Shown: positions 17,808-26,762 of the stretch, piece after piece | How positions within the stretch are numbered: position 1 is the stretch's first letter | How the letters are laid out: the number at the start of each line of letters is the position of its first letter | Source: an uncultured Oscillospiraceae bacterium | GTDB taxonomy: Bacteria > Bacillota > Clostridia > Oscillospirales > Ruminococcaceae | Assembly: GCA_934464775.1 (NCBI GenBank) | Contig: CAKSKG010000007.1 | Coordinates: 45,410-109,409, forward strand | Direction: 5' to 3' | Length of the DNA stretch: 64,000 nt | Program-made: the position numbers and the translations under genes | The notes under the pieces: generated by a model | Told to the model about the DNA's origin: nothing | The model's database searches: none | What the model saw: the letters and a program-made list of their open reading frames with translations, nothing else

Positions 17808-18482
17808 TCAGCTTTTTTTCTTGATGCTGAATTTATTTTCCGTGCCTGCTTTAAGTCTCTGTATATTGGTTCTGTGCATATAGATCAGCAGTATTCCCGT
17901 ACATACGGTGAATGCCGTATAAAGCAGAGCCTTGTTAAGTGCGTCGCCCCTTGCAAAATAATTCACGCAGAATGTGATTATCGGATAAGCCACCGCTGCG
18001 GAGATAGAGCCGACGGAAACATACTTTGTGATTATCACCACAAGGATAAAGAAAGGTATAACTATCGCAAAGGTAAGAGGGTCGATAACAATAAGCACCG
18101 AGCTTGCAACAAGCACGCCCTTGCCGCCCTTGAAGCCGTAATATATGGGGAAAATATGACCCAGTATCGCAAAGAATCCCGCAATATATCCGATAGCCTG
18201 AGCATCGATGAAATACTTCTCGCTGAAATCGCTGCCCAGAATAAGGCGGCAGACCATCTGGCTGAGAAGCACGGCGACGATTCCCTTTGCAAGATCGCCG
18301 ATAAGGGTAAGTGCGGCAGGACCCTTTCCGTAGCAGCGGAGAGTATTTGTAAGTCCCGCATTTTTGCTTCCGTGCTCACGGATATCCTCATGTTTAAGCA
18401 GTCTGACAACGATTATTGAGCTGTTGCAGCTTCCCAGCAGATAGGATATCACTGCCGTAAGCGCAAGCGCTAATATCTGCAT
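17808..18482 (-). CDS. plsY: Acyl-phosphate--glycerol-3-phosphate acyltransferase
   Basis: Integral membrane enzyme that acylates glycerol 3-phosphate using acyl phosphate. 224 residues with several hydrophobic segments and the motifs SYLLGSCNSSIIV, HGSKNAGLTNTLR and GFKGGKGVLV. It lies 18 bp upstream of gpsA, which supplies its substrate. Length is slightly longer than the usual 200 because of a loop near residue 90. Confidence 0.95.
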   Translation of the reverse strand: MQILALALTAVISYLLGSCNSSIIVVRLLKHEDIREHGSKNAGLTNTLRCYGKGPAALTLIGDLAKGIVAVLLSQMVCRLILGSDFSEKYFIDAQAIGYIAGFFAILGHIFPIYYGFKGGKGVLVASSVLIVIDPLTFAIVIPFFILVVIITKYVSVGSISAAVAYPIITFCVNYFARGDALNKALLYTAFTVCTGILLIYMHRTNIQRLKAGTENKFSIKKKS

Positions 18483-18503
18483 TTATATCATTCCTTTTAC
18501 AAA

Positions 18504-19832
18504 TTACTTATCGTCACGGTCACGTTCCCTGATGATAAACTTAACGGGAGTTCCCTCAAGTCCGAATGTCTGGCGCACCTGATTTTCGATATATCTCTGA
18601 TACGAGAAATGGAAAAGCTCCGCTCTGTTTACGAACATAACGAATGTGGGCGGACGTGTTGAGGGCTGCGTCATGTAGTATATTTTCAGGCGCTTGCCCT
18701 TGTCCGAAGGCGGCTGAACACGAGTCGTTGCATATGCAAGCACATCATTGAGCATACCTGTGGAAACACGCATACAGTTCTGACGGTTTACATTGTTTAT
18801 CATCTCGAAAAGCTTGTTTATGCGCTGACCCGTCTTTGCGGAAATGAAAATGAAAGGCGCATAGGACATGAAGCTGAAATCCTGCTTCAGCTTTTCCGTG
18901 AATTCGTTCATAGTGCCGCCGTCCTTGTCGATAGCGTCCCACTTGTTGACTGCGATGATGCAGCCCTTGCCCTGCTCATGGGCATAGCCTGCGACCTTTG
19001 TGTCCTGATCCGTGATGCCCACCTCTGCGTCGATCATGATAACGCACACATCGGATTCATCAACAGCCATATATGAACGGAGCGTACTGTAATGCTCGAT
19101 CTTCTCGGTGATCTTTGACTTTCTGCGGATACCTGCGGTATCAACGAAAACATACTTGCCGTATTCGTTCTCGATGACCGTATCAGTACAGTCACGGGTA
19201 GTTCCCGCAATATTTGAAACGATAGCTCTTTCCTCGCCCGATATCTTATTTATAAGAGAAGACTTGCCGACGTTGGGCTTTCCGATAACGGCAACACGGA
19301 TATATTCCTCGCCGTATTCGTCCTTGTCCTCCTCGGGGAAATACTTGAACACCTCGTCCAGCAGATCTCCAGATCCGTGACCGTGAGCCGCGGATATCGC
19401 AATTGGATCGCCCAGTCCCAGATTATAGAACTCATAGAATTCCATAGGCGGCTCACCGATGCTGTCGCATTTATTTACCGCCAGCACAACAGGCTTTCCG
19501 CTCTTCTGGAGCATAGCCGCAACATCATAGTCGCTGGCAGTAACGCCGCATCTGATATCGGTCAGCAGCACGATAACGTCCGCCTTTTCAATGGCGATCT
19601 CCGCCTGACGGCGCATCTGCGCAAGGATAATATCATCGGAAGCAGGCTCGATACCGCCCGTATCAACTACCATGAATTCTCTTGAACGCCATTCGCATTT
19701 TGAATATATTCTGTCACGGGTAACGCCGGGAGTATCTTCAACGATAGAAAGGCGCTTGCCGATAAGCTTATTAAACAGTGTGGATTTTCCCACATTGGGG
19801 CGTCCCACTACCGCAACAACAGGCAATGACAT
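18504..19832 (-). CDS. der: Ribosome biogenesis GTPase Der (EngA)
   Basis: Double GTPase required for 50S assembly. 442 residues with two G domains, each with a P-loop (GRPNVGKST near residue 10 and GKPNVGKSS near 185), DTGG/DTAG and NKCD/NKWD motifs, and a C-terminal KH-like domain. Length is typical. The order DUF512 protein-der-plsY-gpsA is common in clostridia. Confidence 0.97.
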   Translation of the reverse strand: MSLPVVAVVGRPNVGKSTLFNKLIGKRLSIVEDTPGVTRDRIYSKCEWRSREFMVVDTGGIEPASDDIILAQMRRQAEIAIEKADVIVLLTDIRCGVTASDYDVAAMLQKSGKPVVLAVNKCDSIGEPPMEFYEFYNLGLGDPIAISAAHGHGSGDLLDEVFKYFPEEDKDEYGEEYIRVAVIGKPNVGKSSLINKISGEERAIVSNIAGTTRDCTDTVIENEYGKYVFVDTAGIRRKSKITEKIEHYSTLRSYMAVDESDVCVIMIDAEVGITDQDTKVAGYAHEQGKGCIIAVNKWDAIDKDGGTMNEFTEKLKQDFSFMSYAPFIFISAKTGQRINKLFEMINNVNRQNCMRVSTGMLNDVLAYATTRVQPPSDKGKRLKIYYMTQPSTRPPTFVMFVNRAELFHFSYQRYIENQVRQTFGLEGTPVKFIIRERDRDDK

Positions 19833-19860
19833 GATTCATTCCTCCATTCTCCGTATATAT

Positions 19861-21162
19861 TTATTCTGTCCCCAGTATCAATGCAAGCAGATCTCTGCCA
19901 TTGTTCGGGGAAAGTTTTATTTTAACATTCAGCGCTTTTTCCACGTCCGATATAGTATAATCGTCAAGGAAAATGTCGCTGTCTCTTTTTATCATGGCGC
20001 TTGACAGCAGAAGCTCCGAGCCAAGGTCTTTGTCTTTCAGCTGCGCCATTATATCCTGGGCAGTGATAAGTCCCGTAACGGTGATAGTCTCGCCGAAGAA
20101 ATCGTTTCTTATCTTATAAACATCGCAGACGATATTTTCAAATCTGCTGTGTACACGGTCGGCAAATTCCTTTATGAAATCATACGCCAGCGCACCCGTT
20201 GCGATAGAAACGTGCCTGTCGGGATATGAATCCTCCAAATCAGCAAACGCATCGGAAAATTCGTCCTCCAGTGAACGGAGCATTCCGACGCCGTTTTCAT
20301 ACTGGGAATAATCCTCGTAATAATCATTGTCGGGAACAGGACGTCCCGCAAGGATATAGAACTCGTCCGAGGGAAAAACCAGTCTCGTTCCGAATTCTTC
20401 AAGGAATTTCTTCTGAAATCCCTCAATTATATCAAGATTGTCAGCCGCACCCTGCTTATCGAAAAGCGTCAGCGGATAAAGTCCCTTTCTGAACTTTGTC
20501 AGCCCCACGGGAACAACTGCGATACTCGAAACATTGGGCATAAGCTCCGCCAGATCGGACAATGTTCTCCTTAGCTCGTCCCCGTCATTCAGTCCGGGAC
20601 AGAGAACTATCTGACAGTTCATGATGATGCCTGCGTCGGAAAGCTGTCTGAGATAATCCAGCTTTTCACCCGCAAATCGGTTGTTCATCATCTTGCAGCG
20701 AAGCTGCGGATTGGTGGTATGCACCGAAACATTTATATTAAGACGCATCTTTATGATACGGTCGATATCCTTCTGTTTCAGATTCGTCAGAGTAACGTAA
20801 TTTCCCTGCAAAAAGGACAGACGGGCGTCGTCGTCCTTGAAATACAGCGTATCACGCATATTCGGCGGCATCTGATCGATAAAGCAGAAAACGCACTTGT
20901 TGCAGCAGCTCTGCTTATCGTCCATCAGAAAGGATTTGAATTCCATACCTGCGTCGTCATATTCACTTTTTTTGATCTTCAGCACCAGATAAGCATTCTC
21001 ACGCTTTAAAACCAGCTTCAGAACGCTTTCCGCCGCATAATACATATAATCAAGGACATCGGTTATCTCATTTCCGTTTATGGACATGAGAACGTCGCCC
21101 TCCCTGATATGAGCCTTGTCGGCAGGCGAACCCTTGACAACGCTTGTGACTGTAACAGCCAT
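19861..21162 (-). CDS. PDZ and DUF512 domain radical SAM-like protein
   Basis: 433 residues. The N-terminus is a PDZ-like domain (VTSVVKGSPADKAHIREGDVL), followed by a cysteine cluster CCNKCVFCFID with the CxxCxFC spacing of radical SAM iron-sulfur sites, the segment FLQGNYVTLTN, and a C-terminal DUF512 region (SDEFYILAGRPVP). The family is widespread in clostridia beside der, but its reaction is unknown. An ATG at 21162 with a GGAGGG site is the start. Confidence 0.88.
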   Translation of the reverse strand: MAVTVTSVVKGSPADKAHIREGDVLMSINGNEITDVLDYMYYAAESVLKLVLKRENAYLVLKIKKSEYDDAGMEFKSFLMDDKQSCCNKCVFCFIDQMPPNMRDTLYFKDDDARLSFLQGNYVTLTNLKQKDIDRIIKMRLNINVSVHTTNPQLRCKMMNNRFAGEKLDYLRQLSDAGIIMNCQIVLCPGLNDGDELRRTLSDLAELMPNVSSIAVVPVGLTKFRKGLYPLTLFDKQGAADNLDIIEGFQKKFLEEFGTRLVFPSDEFYILAGRPVPDNDYYEDYSQYENGVGMLRSLEDEFSDAFADLEDSYPDRHVSIATGALAYDFIKEFADRVHSRFENIVCDVYKIRNDFFGETITVTGLITAQDIMAQLKDKDLGSELLLSSAMIKRDSDIFLDDYTISDVEKALNVKIKLSPNNGRDLLALILGTE

Positions 21163-21213
21163 CGGAACCCTCCATAAAAAATAATTATGTCATATCATAT
21201 CCGAAAATTTACG

Positions 21214-21245
21214 AAAAAAGCAGAGTAGGATTGCTCCGACTCTGC
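21214..21245 (-). terminator. Terminator of yceD-rpmF
   Basis: Minus strand GCAGAGT/ACTCTGC stem with loop CGGAGCAATCCT, followed by TTTTTT. It is 16 bp past the rpmF stop. Confidence 0.92.
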
Positions 21246-21260
21246 CTCTCGGGAACGCTA

Positions 21261-21443
21261 TTACGCTTCCTTTTTGATTACCTCAACGCCCTTGTAGAAT
21301 CCGCAGTTCTTGCAAACCTTATGCGGAGCAATAAGAGCACCGCAGTGTGAGCACTTGGATAAAGCGGGGGTGTCTAACTTCCAAACAGCGGAACGTCTTT
21401 TGTCACGTCTTGCCTTGGATACCTTTCTCTTTGGTACTGCCAT
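21261..21443 (-). CDS. rpmF: 50S ribosomal protein L32
   Basis: 60 residues beginning MAVPKRKVSKARRDKRRS, with four cysteines in two CxxC pairs (CSHC and CKNC) of the zinc-binding form. Co-transcribed with yceD, the usual arrangement. GGAGG precedes the start. Confidence 0.97.
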   Translation of the reverse strand: MAVPKRKVSKARRDKRRSAVWKLDTPALSKCSHCGALIAPHKVCKNCGFYKGVEVIKKEA

Positions 21444-21457
21444 GTTTCAGCACCTCC

Positions 21458-21937
21458 TTAATTAATAATTACCTTATTCATAGACGAAACCGACCTGTCA
21501 CAGCCGCATTCGCCCTGATTTAAATCAGCGCCGCAAACAAAACACAATCCCTTGCAGTCTTCCTTGCAGAGCAGTTTTGTGGGAATCTGAATCAGTATAT
21601 CAGTAATGACCTGCTCATCAAGATCCATAGAATCTCCCTCGGTAACGATATATTCATCGTTGTCGGTATTCACCGTGCGCACGAGAATATGCTCGAACTC
21701 ATAGGAAAATGGTCTTTCAAAGGGTCTCAGACATCTGTCACATTCAGCTTTCAGAGTAAAAGTCACAGTATATGAAAGGGTAAGAACCCCTGCACGGTTA
21801 TATGCCTGTCCCGAAACACTAATACCGTCCGAGAAGCTGTAACCATGAATTTCAGCCAGTTTATCGCCGCCGATAACATAATCGAAGCCGATCTTTTCGC
21901 CGACTATATCATAAAGCTGCTTTAAATTCAGAACCAT
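21458..21937 (-). CDS. YceD family protein (DUF177)
   Basis: 159 residues with the DUF177 pattern: a KAECDRCLRPFERPF motif and a C-terminal cluster CKEDCKGLCFVCGADLN. The family has been linked to 23S rRNA processing and is nearly always next to rpmF. The in-frame GTG at 21952 is rejected because the GGAG site lies between it and ATG 21937. Confidence 0.9.
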   Translation of the reverse strand: MVLNLKQLYDIVGEKIGFDYVIGGDKLAEIHGYSFSDGISVSGQAYNRAGVLTLSYTVTFTLKAECDRCLRPFERPFSYEFEHILVRTVNTDNDEYIVTEGDSMDLDEQVITDILIQIPTKLLCKEDCKGLCFVCGADLNQGECGCDRSVSSMNKVIIN

Positions 21938-21967
21938 AACAATCTCCTGCACCCAAACACGAACTAT

Positions 21968-21996
21968 ATTATATCACACTAAAATATGTATGTCAA
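21968..21996 (-). promoter_or_regulatory. Promoter of yceD-rpmF
   Basis: Minus strand consensus -35 TTGACA (21991-21996), 17-bp spacer, -10 TATAAT (21968-21973). Confidence 0.92.
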
Positions 21997-22046
21997 TAGC
22001 TCATGCACGATTTTTTACAAAAAATCTTTTATTTTTGCAAGTAAAC

Positions 22047-22457
22047 TCAGTTAACAGCGTACTTAGCAACTGTTTCGGGAAGCTCAGCCTTGTCGGCGGA
22101 AACTGTGAATACGACCTTAACGTCGTTTCCTGTGAGCTTGTCTACCTTAGCGAGAAGAGCGCTGAGAGCCTCGTAATCAGCTCCGCCGATCTTCAGGATA
22201 GAGTCAACATAGATCTCCTTGATATCGTAGTTGCCTGCTACCAGACCTGCGATAAGACCGAAGAAAGCCTCGAAGGAGTAGATGCAGGACTCTTCTGTAT
22301 CTACAAGTCTTACTGTGTTGCCGATATCGTATCTGAGCTTCTTGCTCTTGTCAACGCATACGATGCAGCCGTCTGTATTCTTAGCGGACTCATTGATCAT
22401 ATCGATTAAGATCTTTGTTTTACCCGAACCCTTTTTGCCTGTGATAATCTTTACCAT
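22047..22457 (-). CDS. Small P-loop NTPase-like protein, unknown function
   Basis: 136 residues starting MVKIITGKKGSGKTKILID, where GKKGSGKT is a clear Walker A motif. A Walker B-like stretch, EIYVDSILKIGG, follows at about 81-92. The protein is shorter than typical P-loop ATPases and no other domain is visible. It has a GGAG ribosome binding site 7 nt before the ATG. It lies between yceD and pgi on the same strand but is separated from both by structured intergenic DNA, so it may be a single-gene unit. I do not recognise a characterised homologue. Confidence 0.8.
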   Translation of the reverse strand: MVKIITGKKGSGKTKILIDMINESAKNTDGCIVCVDKSKKLRYDIGNTVRLVDTEESCIYSFEAFFGLIAGLVAGNYDIKEIYVDSILKIGGADYEALSALLAKVDKLTGNDVKVVFTVSADKAELPETVAKYAVN

Positions 22458-22479
22458 AATAAAGCTCCATTCTCAGCGG

Positions 22480-22512
22480 AAAAAATCTGCGGGATCCCGC
22501 CGTTATCCGCAG
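22480..22512 (-). terminator. Possible terminator after pgi, in a hairpin-rich spacer
   Basis: Minus strand CTGCGG/CCGCAG arms enclosing a GGCGGGATCCCG segment, followed by ATTTTTT. The 22458-22635 spacer holds further palindromes: CTCCGCA/TGCGGAG and CCGCCGAAAGGCGG. Confidence 0.5.
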
Positions 22513-22635
22513 GCGCCGCTGACGTCCTGCAACCGCCTTTCGGCGGCACGGGGAAATACCACTTGCTATATAAATCCCTTTCGGGGAACTCCGCAGCGTA
22601 ACGTGCGGAGAGTTAGCCTTTCTGTCCGTCGGTCA

Positions 22636-23976
22636 TCAGCCGAGCTTTGCTTCGAGAGCTGACTTCTGATCCTCATAGCCGGGCTTGCCGAGAAGAGCGA
22701 ACATATTCTTCTTGTAGCTTTCAACGCCGGGCTGATTGAAAGGATTAACACCGAGGATATAACCGTCAACGGCACAAGCCTTCTCGAAGAAGTAGATCAT
22801 GTAGCCGACAGTCTTTTCTGTTGTATCAGCCATTTCAAGGACGATATTGGGAACGCCGCCCTCTGTGTGAGCGAGGATCGTTCCTTCAAGAGCCTTTCTG
22901 TTTACAACAGACATATTCTGGTTTGTGAGGAAGTTGAGGCCGTCAAGATTCTCGGACTCGTCCTCGAGGAAGAGATCCATCTTGGGCTTCTTGATGTCAA
23001 CAACCGTCTCAAACATAAGGCGTGAGCCTTCCTGAATGAACTGACCCATAGAGTGAAGATCTGTGGAGAAAGTTGCGGCAGAGGGGAAGATACCCTTATT
23101 GTCCTTGCCTTCGCTCTCGCCGAAGAGCTGCTTGTACCACTCTGTCATCATTGTGAAGCTGGGGTCATAGGAAACCAGCATCTCAACAGACTTGCCCTTG
23201 CTGTAAAGGATATTTCTGATAGCGGCATACTTGTATGCATCGTTCTCCTCATAGGGAGCCTCAAAGTCATGCATAGCAAGTCTTGCGCCCTCCATGAGAG
23301 CGTCGATATCGCAGCCAGCCGCTGCAATGGGAAGCAGACCTACCGCTGTAAGAACGGAGAATCTTCCGCCGATATCATCGGGAACAACGAATGTCTCATA
23401 GCCTTCCTTGTCAGCCAGCTCCTTGAGAGTACCCTTTGCCTTGTCTGTTGTGGCGAAGATTCTCTCCTTTGCGCCCTCCTTGCCGTACTTCTTGATAACA
23501 AGCTCACGGAAGATTCTGAACGCAAGCGCAGGCTCTGTTGTTGTGCCTGACTTGGAGATAACGTTAACGGAGAAATCCTTGCCCTCGCAGATAGAGAGGA
23601 TCTCGTTGAGATATGTGGGGCTGATGTTGTTGCCCACATAGTAGATGTTGGGAGTATCCTTCTTCAGATCGTTGTAGAGAGGGGACTTCAGCAGCTCGAT
23701 AGCCGCTCTTGCGCCGAGGTAAGAACCGCCGATGCCGATAACAATGAGGATATCGGAATTAGCCTTGATCTTTGCTGCGGCTGCCTTGATGCGTGCGAAT
23801 TCTTCCTTATCATAATCCTCGGGAAGTGTTACCCAGCCGAGAAAATCGCTGCCGAGACCTGTTTTATCCCTGAGTGTCTTTGCCGCAGCCTCGCAGGAAG
23901 CCTTTGCAGCCTGCATTTCATGGGGTGCGATAAAGTTCTCAAGATACTTGGTGTTAAGTCTTAATAAATCGGACAT
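22636..23976 (-). CDS. pgi: Glucose-6-phosphate isomerase
   Basis: Interconverts glucose 6-phosphate and fructose 6-phosphate. 446 residues with the PGI signatures GIGGSYLGARA, VISKSGTTTEPALAFR and DDIGGRFSVLTAVG, and the C-terminal NPFNQPGVESYKK. Length fits the shorter Firmicute form. ATG 23976 follows GGAGG; the longer frame from 24027 has no site. Confidence 0.97.
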   Translation of the reverse strand: MSDLLRLNTKYLENFIAPHEMQAAKASCEAAAKTLRDKTGLGSDFLGWVTLPEDYDKEEFARIKAAAAKIKANSDILIVIGIGGSYLGARAAIELLKSPLYNDLKKDTPNIYYVGNNISPTYLNEILSICEGKDFSVNVISKSGTTTEPALAFRIFRELVIKKYGKEGAKERIFATTDKAKGTLKELADKEGYETFVVPDDIGGRFSVLTAVGLLPIAAAGCDIDALMEGARLAMHDFEAPYEENDAYKYAAIRNILYSKGKSVEMLVSYDPSFTMMTEWYKQLFGESEGKDNKGIFPSAATFSTDLHSMGQFIQEGSRLMFETVVDIKKPKMDLFLEDESENLDGLNFLTNQNMSVVNRKALEGTILAHTEGGVPNIVLEMADTTEKTVGYMIYFFEKACAVDGYILGVNPFNQPGVESYKKNMFALLGKPGYEDQKSALEAKLG

Positions 23977-24045
23977 TTTTACTTTTCCTCCAGTTTGAAA
24001 CGACGGCAGAATATACAGCCGTTTCATAATAATAATCCTTTTTAC

Positions 24046-24074
24046 ATTTTACTATATTTGTTCCGATTTTTCAA
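24046..24074 (-). promoter_or_regulatory. Promoter of pgi
   Basis: Minus strand -35 TTGAAA (24069-24074), 17-bp spacer, -10 TAAAAT (24046-24051). Confidence 0.75.
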
Positions 24075-24122
24075 GGCATTTTATTAACAATGCCGAATTT
24101 TGTGCAATCGGTAAAATCATAG

Positions 24123-25259
24123 TCAAAATCTCACTGTATTTTTCAGCATTTTCAACAACATATATCCGACAGTTTTTTCTTCCGCAGTGCCTGCCGCCGT
24201 TATATCCGCCGCAAAAGCGAACTCTCCGTCATAGTAATACAGCACCTGCCCCACCGTATCTCCCCTTTTCACGGGAGCATACACATATTCGGGCAGCGCC
24301 GCAAAGCATTCTATCCTGTTTCCCGTGCCTGCGGCAATGACCATGCTGCCGACGCTTTTCACCTCCGTGCGGAGCTGCGTCTTTCTGCCGTTTTTCACTT
24401 TTATCGGTGCAAAAGCCTCCTGCGGTATCTCGGGAGTCACCGTCTGATATTTTTGAAAGCCTGTGTCTATCAGCTCAAAGGCTCTGTCCGCCGCATATTC
24501 CTCATCGGAAGCTCCCAGCACGCAGGAGATGTAAAATCCGCTGTCACGCTCCGCTCCCTCCGCAGAGTAATACAGCCTGTCCTCACCCTCGCCGACGCTG
24601 CCCGACTTGAATCCCGCCGCTCCCGAAAAATGCAGTGCCGCAGGATTTGAATTTACCAGCTGGACATTTCCGTCACGGATATATTCAAGCCTTTGGGTAA
24701 AAATATCCCTCAGTGCTTTATGCTTTGAAAGCTCGCAGAGAAGCTTTGCGGTATCTGCGGCAGTGGTTTTGTCGCCGCCGCTCATATAGCCCGATGAATT
24801 TTTGTACAGCGTGCGTGTCATTCCAAGCTCGGCGGCACGGCTGTTCATCATATCGGTGAAAGCCTCCTCACTGCCGCCTATCCCCTCCGCAAGCACGGCG
24901 GAAGCATCATTGGCATTGCCGATAATGACCGCTTTCAGCAGCTCGGAAACGGATATCTCATCTCCCGGCATGAGCCATATCTGCGCTCCCTGCATGGAAT
25001 TTGCGTGTTCGGACGCAACGAACACCGTGTCATAGGATATCTCTCCCGATTTTATTTTTTCGGCGGCAAGGAGCACCGTCATGAGCTTTGACATCGACCC
25101 TGCGGGATATTCCCTGTCGGCATTTTCTGCGGAAAGCACCGTTCCCGAGCCTGCTTCAACAAGTATTTCCGACGTATCGGCGGCATACGAAGCTATACCA
25201 AAAAGCTGCATGAATATCACTGCGGCAGCCGCAAAAATCAACTTTTTCAGAACTATCAC
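24123..25259 (-). CDS. D-alanyl-D-alanine carboxypeptidase (DacB/DacF type)
   Basis: Secreted class of low-molecular-weight penicillin-binding protein that trims peptidoglycan stem peptides. 378 residues: signal peptide to about residue 26 (cleavage after SYA), SxxK motif SMSK with predicted catalytic Ser55, and a KTG-type motif present as FKSGSV. The SxN motif reads NAN in IIGNANDAS, so its first position departs from Ser. The C-terminal beta-rich domain and a final hydrophobic/amphipathic segment (YMLLKMLKNTVRF) probably serve as membrane anchor. The start is GTG 25259 with a close GGAAAG site; the exact start is uncertain. Confidence 0.9.
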   Translation of the reverse strand: MIVLKKLIFAAAAVIFMQLFGIASYAADTSEILVEAGSGTVLSAENADREYPAGSMSKLMTVLLAAEKIKSGEISYDTVFVASEHANSMQGAQIWLMPGDEISVSELLKAVIIGNANDASAVLAEGIGGSEEAFTDMMNSRAAELGMTRTLYKNSSGYMSGGDKTTAADTAKLLCELSKHKALRDIFTQRLEYIRDGNVQLVNSNPAALHFSGAAGFKSGSVGEGEDRLYYSAEGAERDSGFYISCVLGASDEEYAADRAFELIDTGFQKYQTVTPEIPQEAFAPIKVKNGRKTQLRTEVKSVGSMVIAAGTGNRIECFAALPEYVYAPVKRGDTVGQVLYYYDGEFAFAADITAAGTAEEKTVGYMLLKMLKNTVRF

Positions 25260-25398
25260 ATCTTTCCGTTATCTTTTTATTTAATGTATCCATGCCGCCG
25301 CTCAATATGTATACACAGTTTTCAGAATTAATTGTAAAAATATACATTAATATAATGTAAAATATTCTCATCAAATAAGCGAAAGTGAGGAAACGAAA

Positions 25399-26187
25399 AT
25401 GATATCCGATAAAAAAATAGACAGCGGAAAACCTTTCGACTGGGGACTTTCCTCAAAGGATTATGCAAAATACAGAGATATCTACCCCGAGGAATTCTAC
25501 CGCAAAATAACGGACAGAGGACTTTGCATAAAGGGTCAGAAGATACTGGACGTAGGCACAGGCACAGGCGTGCTTCCCAGAAATATGTACCGTTACGGCG
25601 CAGATTGGACAGGCACGGATATCTCCGAAAATCAGATAATGCAGGCAAAGCGCCTTTCCGAAGAGAACGGCATGAACATCGCCTATAAGACAGGTGCGGC
25701 GGAGGAGCTTGATTTTCCCGACGGCAGCTTCGATGTCATAACCGCCTGCCAGTGCTGGTGGTATTTCGATTTCAGCACCTGCGCTCCCGCATTTTCACGT
25801 ATGCTGAAAAAGGACGGCAGACTGCTGATTCTCGCCATGGAGTGGCTGCCCTATGAAGATGATATCGCAATGGCAAGCGAACAGCTGGTGCTGAAATACA
25901 ATCCCAAATGGGGCGGCGCAGGCGAAACACGCCACAAAACTATCCTGCCCGATGCGGCTTACGAATATTTTGAAGAGGTATCTCAGGAGCAGTTCGATCT
26001 GAAAGTACACTTCACCCGTGAGAGCTGGAACGGAAGAATGAAAGCCTGCCGAGGAACAAGCGCTTCCCTCAGCGAAACAGAGCTTGAAGCATGGGAAAAG
26101 GAGCACAAGGCTCTGCTGGAAAGGATAGCTCCCCCCGAGTTCGATATTCTCCACTACGGCTCTGTTGCCGAATACAAGCTTAAATAA
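25399..26187 (+). CDS. Class I SAM-dependent methyltransferase
   Basis: 262 residues with the SAM-binding motif KILDVGTGTGVLPRNM and a Methyltransf_11-like core (DFPDGSFDVITACQCWWYF, FSRMLKKDGRLLIL). The substrate is unknown; the sequence resembles small-molecule methyltransferases rather than rRNA enzymes. It is a single gene on the plus strand, with its own GGAA-type ribosome binding site (GTGAGGAAACGAAA) and a hairpin terminator beyond the stop. Confidence 0.88.
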   Translation: MISDKKIDSGKPFDWGLSSKDYAKYRDIYPEEFYRKITDRGLCIKGQKILDVGTGTGVLPRNMYRYGADWTGTDISENQIMQAKRLSEENGMNIAYKTGAAEELDFPDGSFDVITACQCWWYFDFSTCAPAFSRMLKKDGRLLILAMEWLPYEDDIAMASEQLVLKYNPKWGGAGETRHKTILPDAAYEYFEEVSQEQFDLKVHFTRESWNGRMKACRGTSASLSETELEAWEKEHKALLERIAPPEFDILHYGSVAEYKLK

Positions 26188-26201
26188 CAGCAATTGAATA
26201 T

Positions 26202-26234
26202 ATATGCCGCCCCTGCTTGACAAGGACGGCATAT
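26202..26234. terminator. Terminator of the methyltransferase gene
   Basis: ATATGCCG/CGGCATAT stem followed by TTTGTTT on the plus strand, 15 bp past the stop. Confidence 0.75.
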
Positions 26235-26251
26235 TTGTTTATAATTATAAA

Positions 26252-26286
26252 ATAAAAACGGCGATCTCCGAAAACGGAAACCGCCG
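26252..26286 (-). terminator. Terminator of the HPr-like gene
   Basis: On the minus strand GGCGGTTTCCG and CGGAGATCGCC form an imperfect 11-bp stem followed by GTTTTTATTTT. Confidence 0.7.
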
Positions 26287-26332
26287 CATTTCAATTCATG
26301 TTAAAAATCGGAAAACCGATCACAGTCCGAAA

Positions 26333-26566
26333 TTATTCAACGATAAACTGCTTGATCCTGCCGAAAAATTCGGAAGCGTCCTCAGTGTGAGCTTCGAGCT
26401 GGATAGTCTTGGAAAGGTCCAGGCTGAAGATACCCATAATAGACTTAGCATCTACTGCATATCTGCCCGAAATGAGGTCAACGTCATAATCACAGAGTGT
26501 TACCTCGGCAACAAAATCCTTAACATCATTGATTGTGGAGAGTCTGATAGTAGCCTTGTTTTTCAT
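26333..26566 (-). CDS. HPr-like protein lacking the phosphorylatable histidine
   Basis: 77 residues of the PTS HPr fold. The regulatory serine region is intact: KSIMGIFSLDLSK, aligning Ser42 with Ser46 of Bacillus HPr. The N-terminal catalytic loop (GIHARPA in true HPr) is replaced by LSTINDVKDFV, with no histidine in that segment. It therefore cannot carry phosphate between EI and EIIA in the usual way. This pattern matches Crh, the Bacillus regulatory paralogue that keeps Ser46 but has lost His15, so a role in catabolite control is an inference. It is monocistronic with a good GGGAGG site. Confidence 0.85.
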   Translation of the reverse strand: MKNKATIRLSTINDVKDFVAEVTLCDYDVDLISGRYAVDAKSIMGIFSLDLSKTIQLEAHTEDASEFFGRIKQFIVE

Positions 26567-26762
26567 AATAAATTCCTCCCATTTCCTTTAAAGCACGCTC
26601 CTGCGTACTTTAAACCTTATTAACCTTTTCGGTATGCACACATTATAACATTGATTTTTCCCAAAGTCAATAGAATTTTCAATTAATTGTAAGTTCGTAT
26701 AACTTGGAGCGATACAATTTTTACGCTTTGTAGATATTATACAAATACGAGGTATAATTTTT

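Noticed and set aside
22458..22635. A small RNA gene in the hairpin-rich spacer after pgi
   Set aside because: Several palindromes are present but no promoter for an independent RNA; more likely a terminator region.
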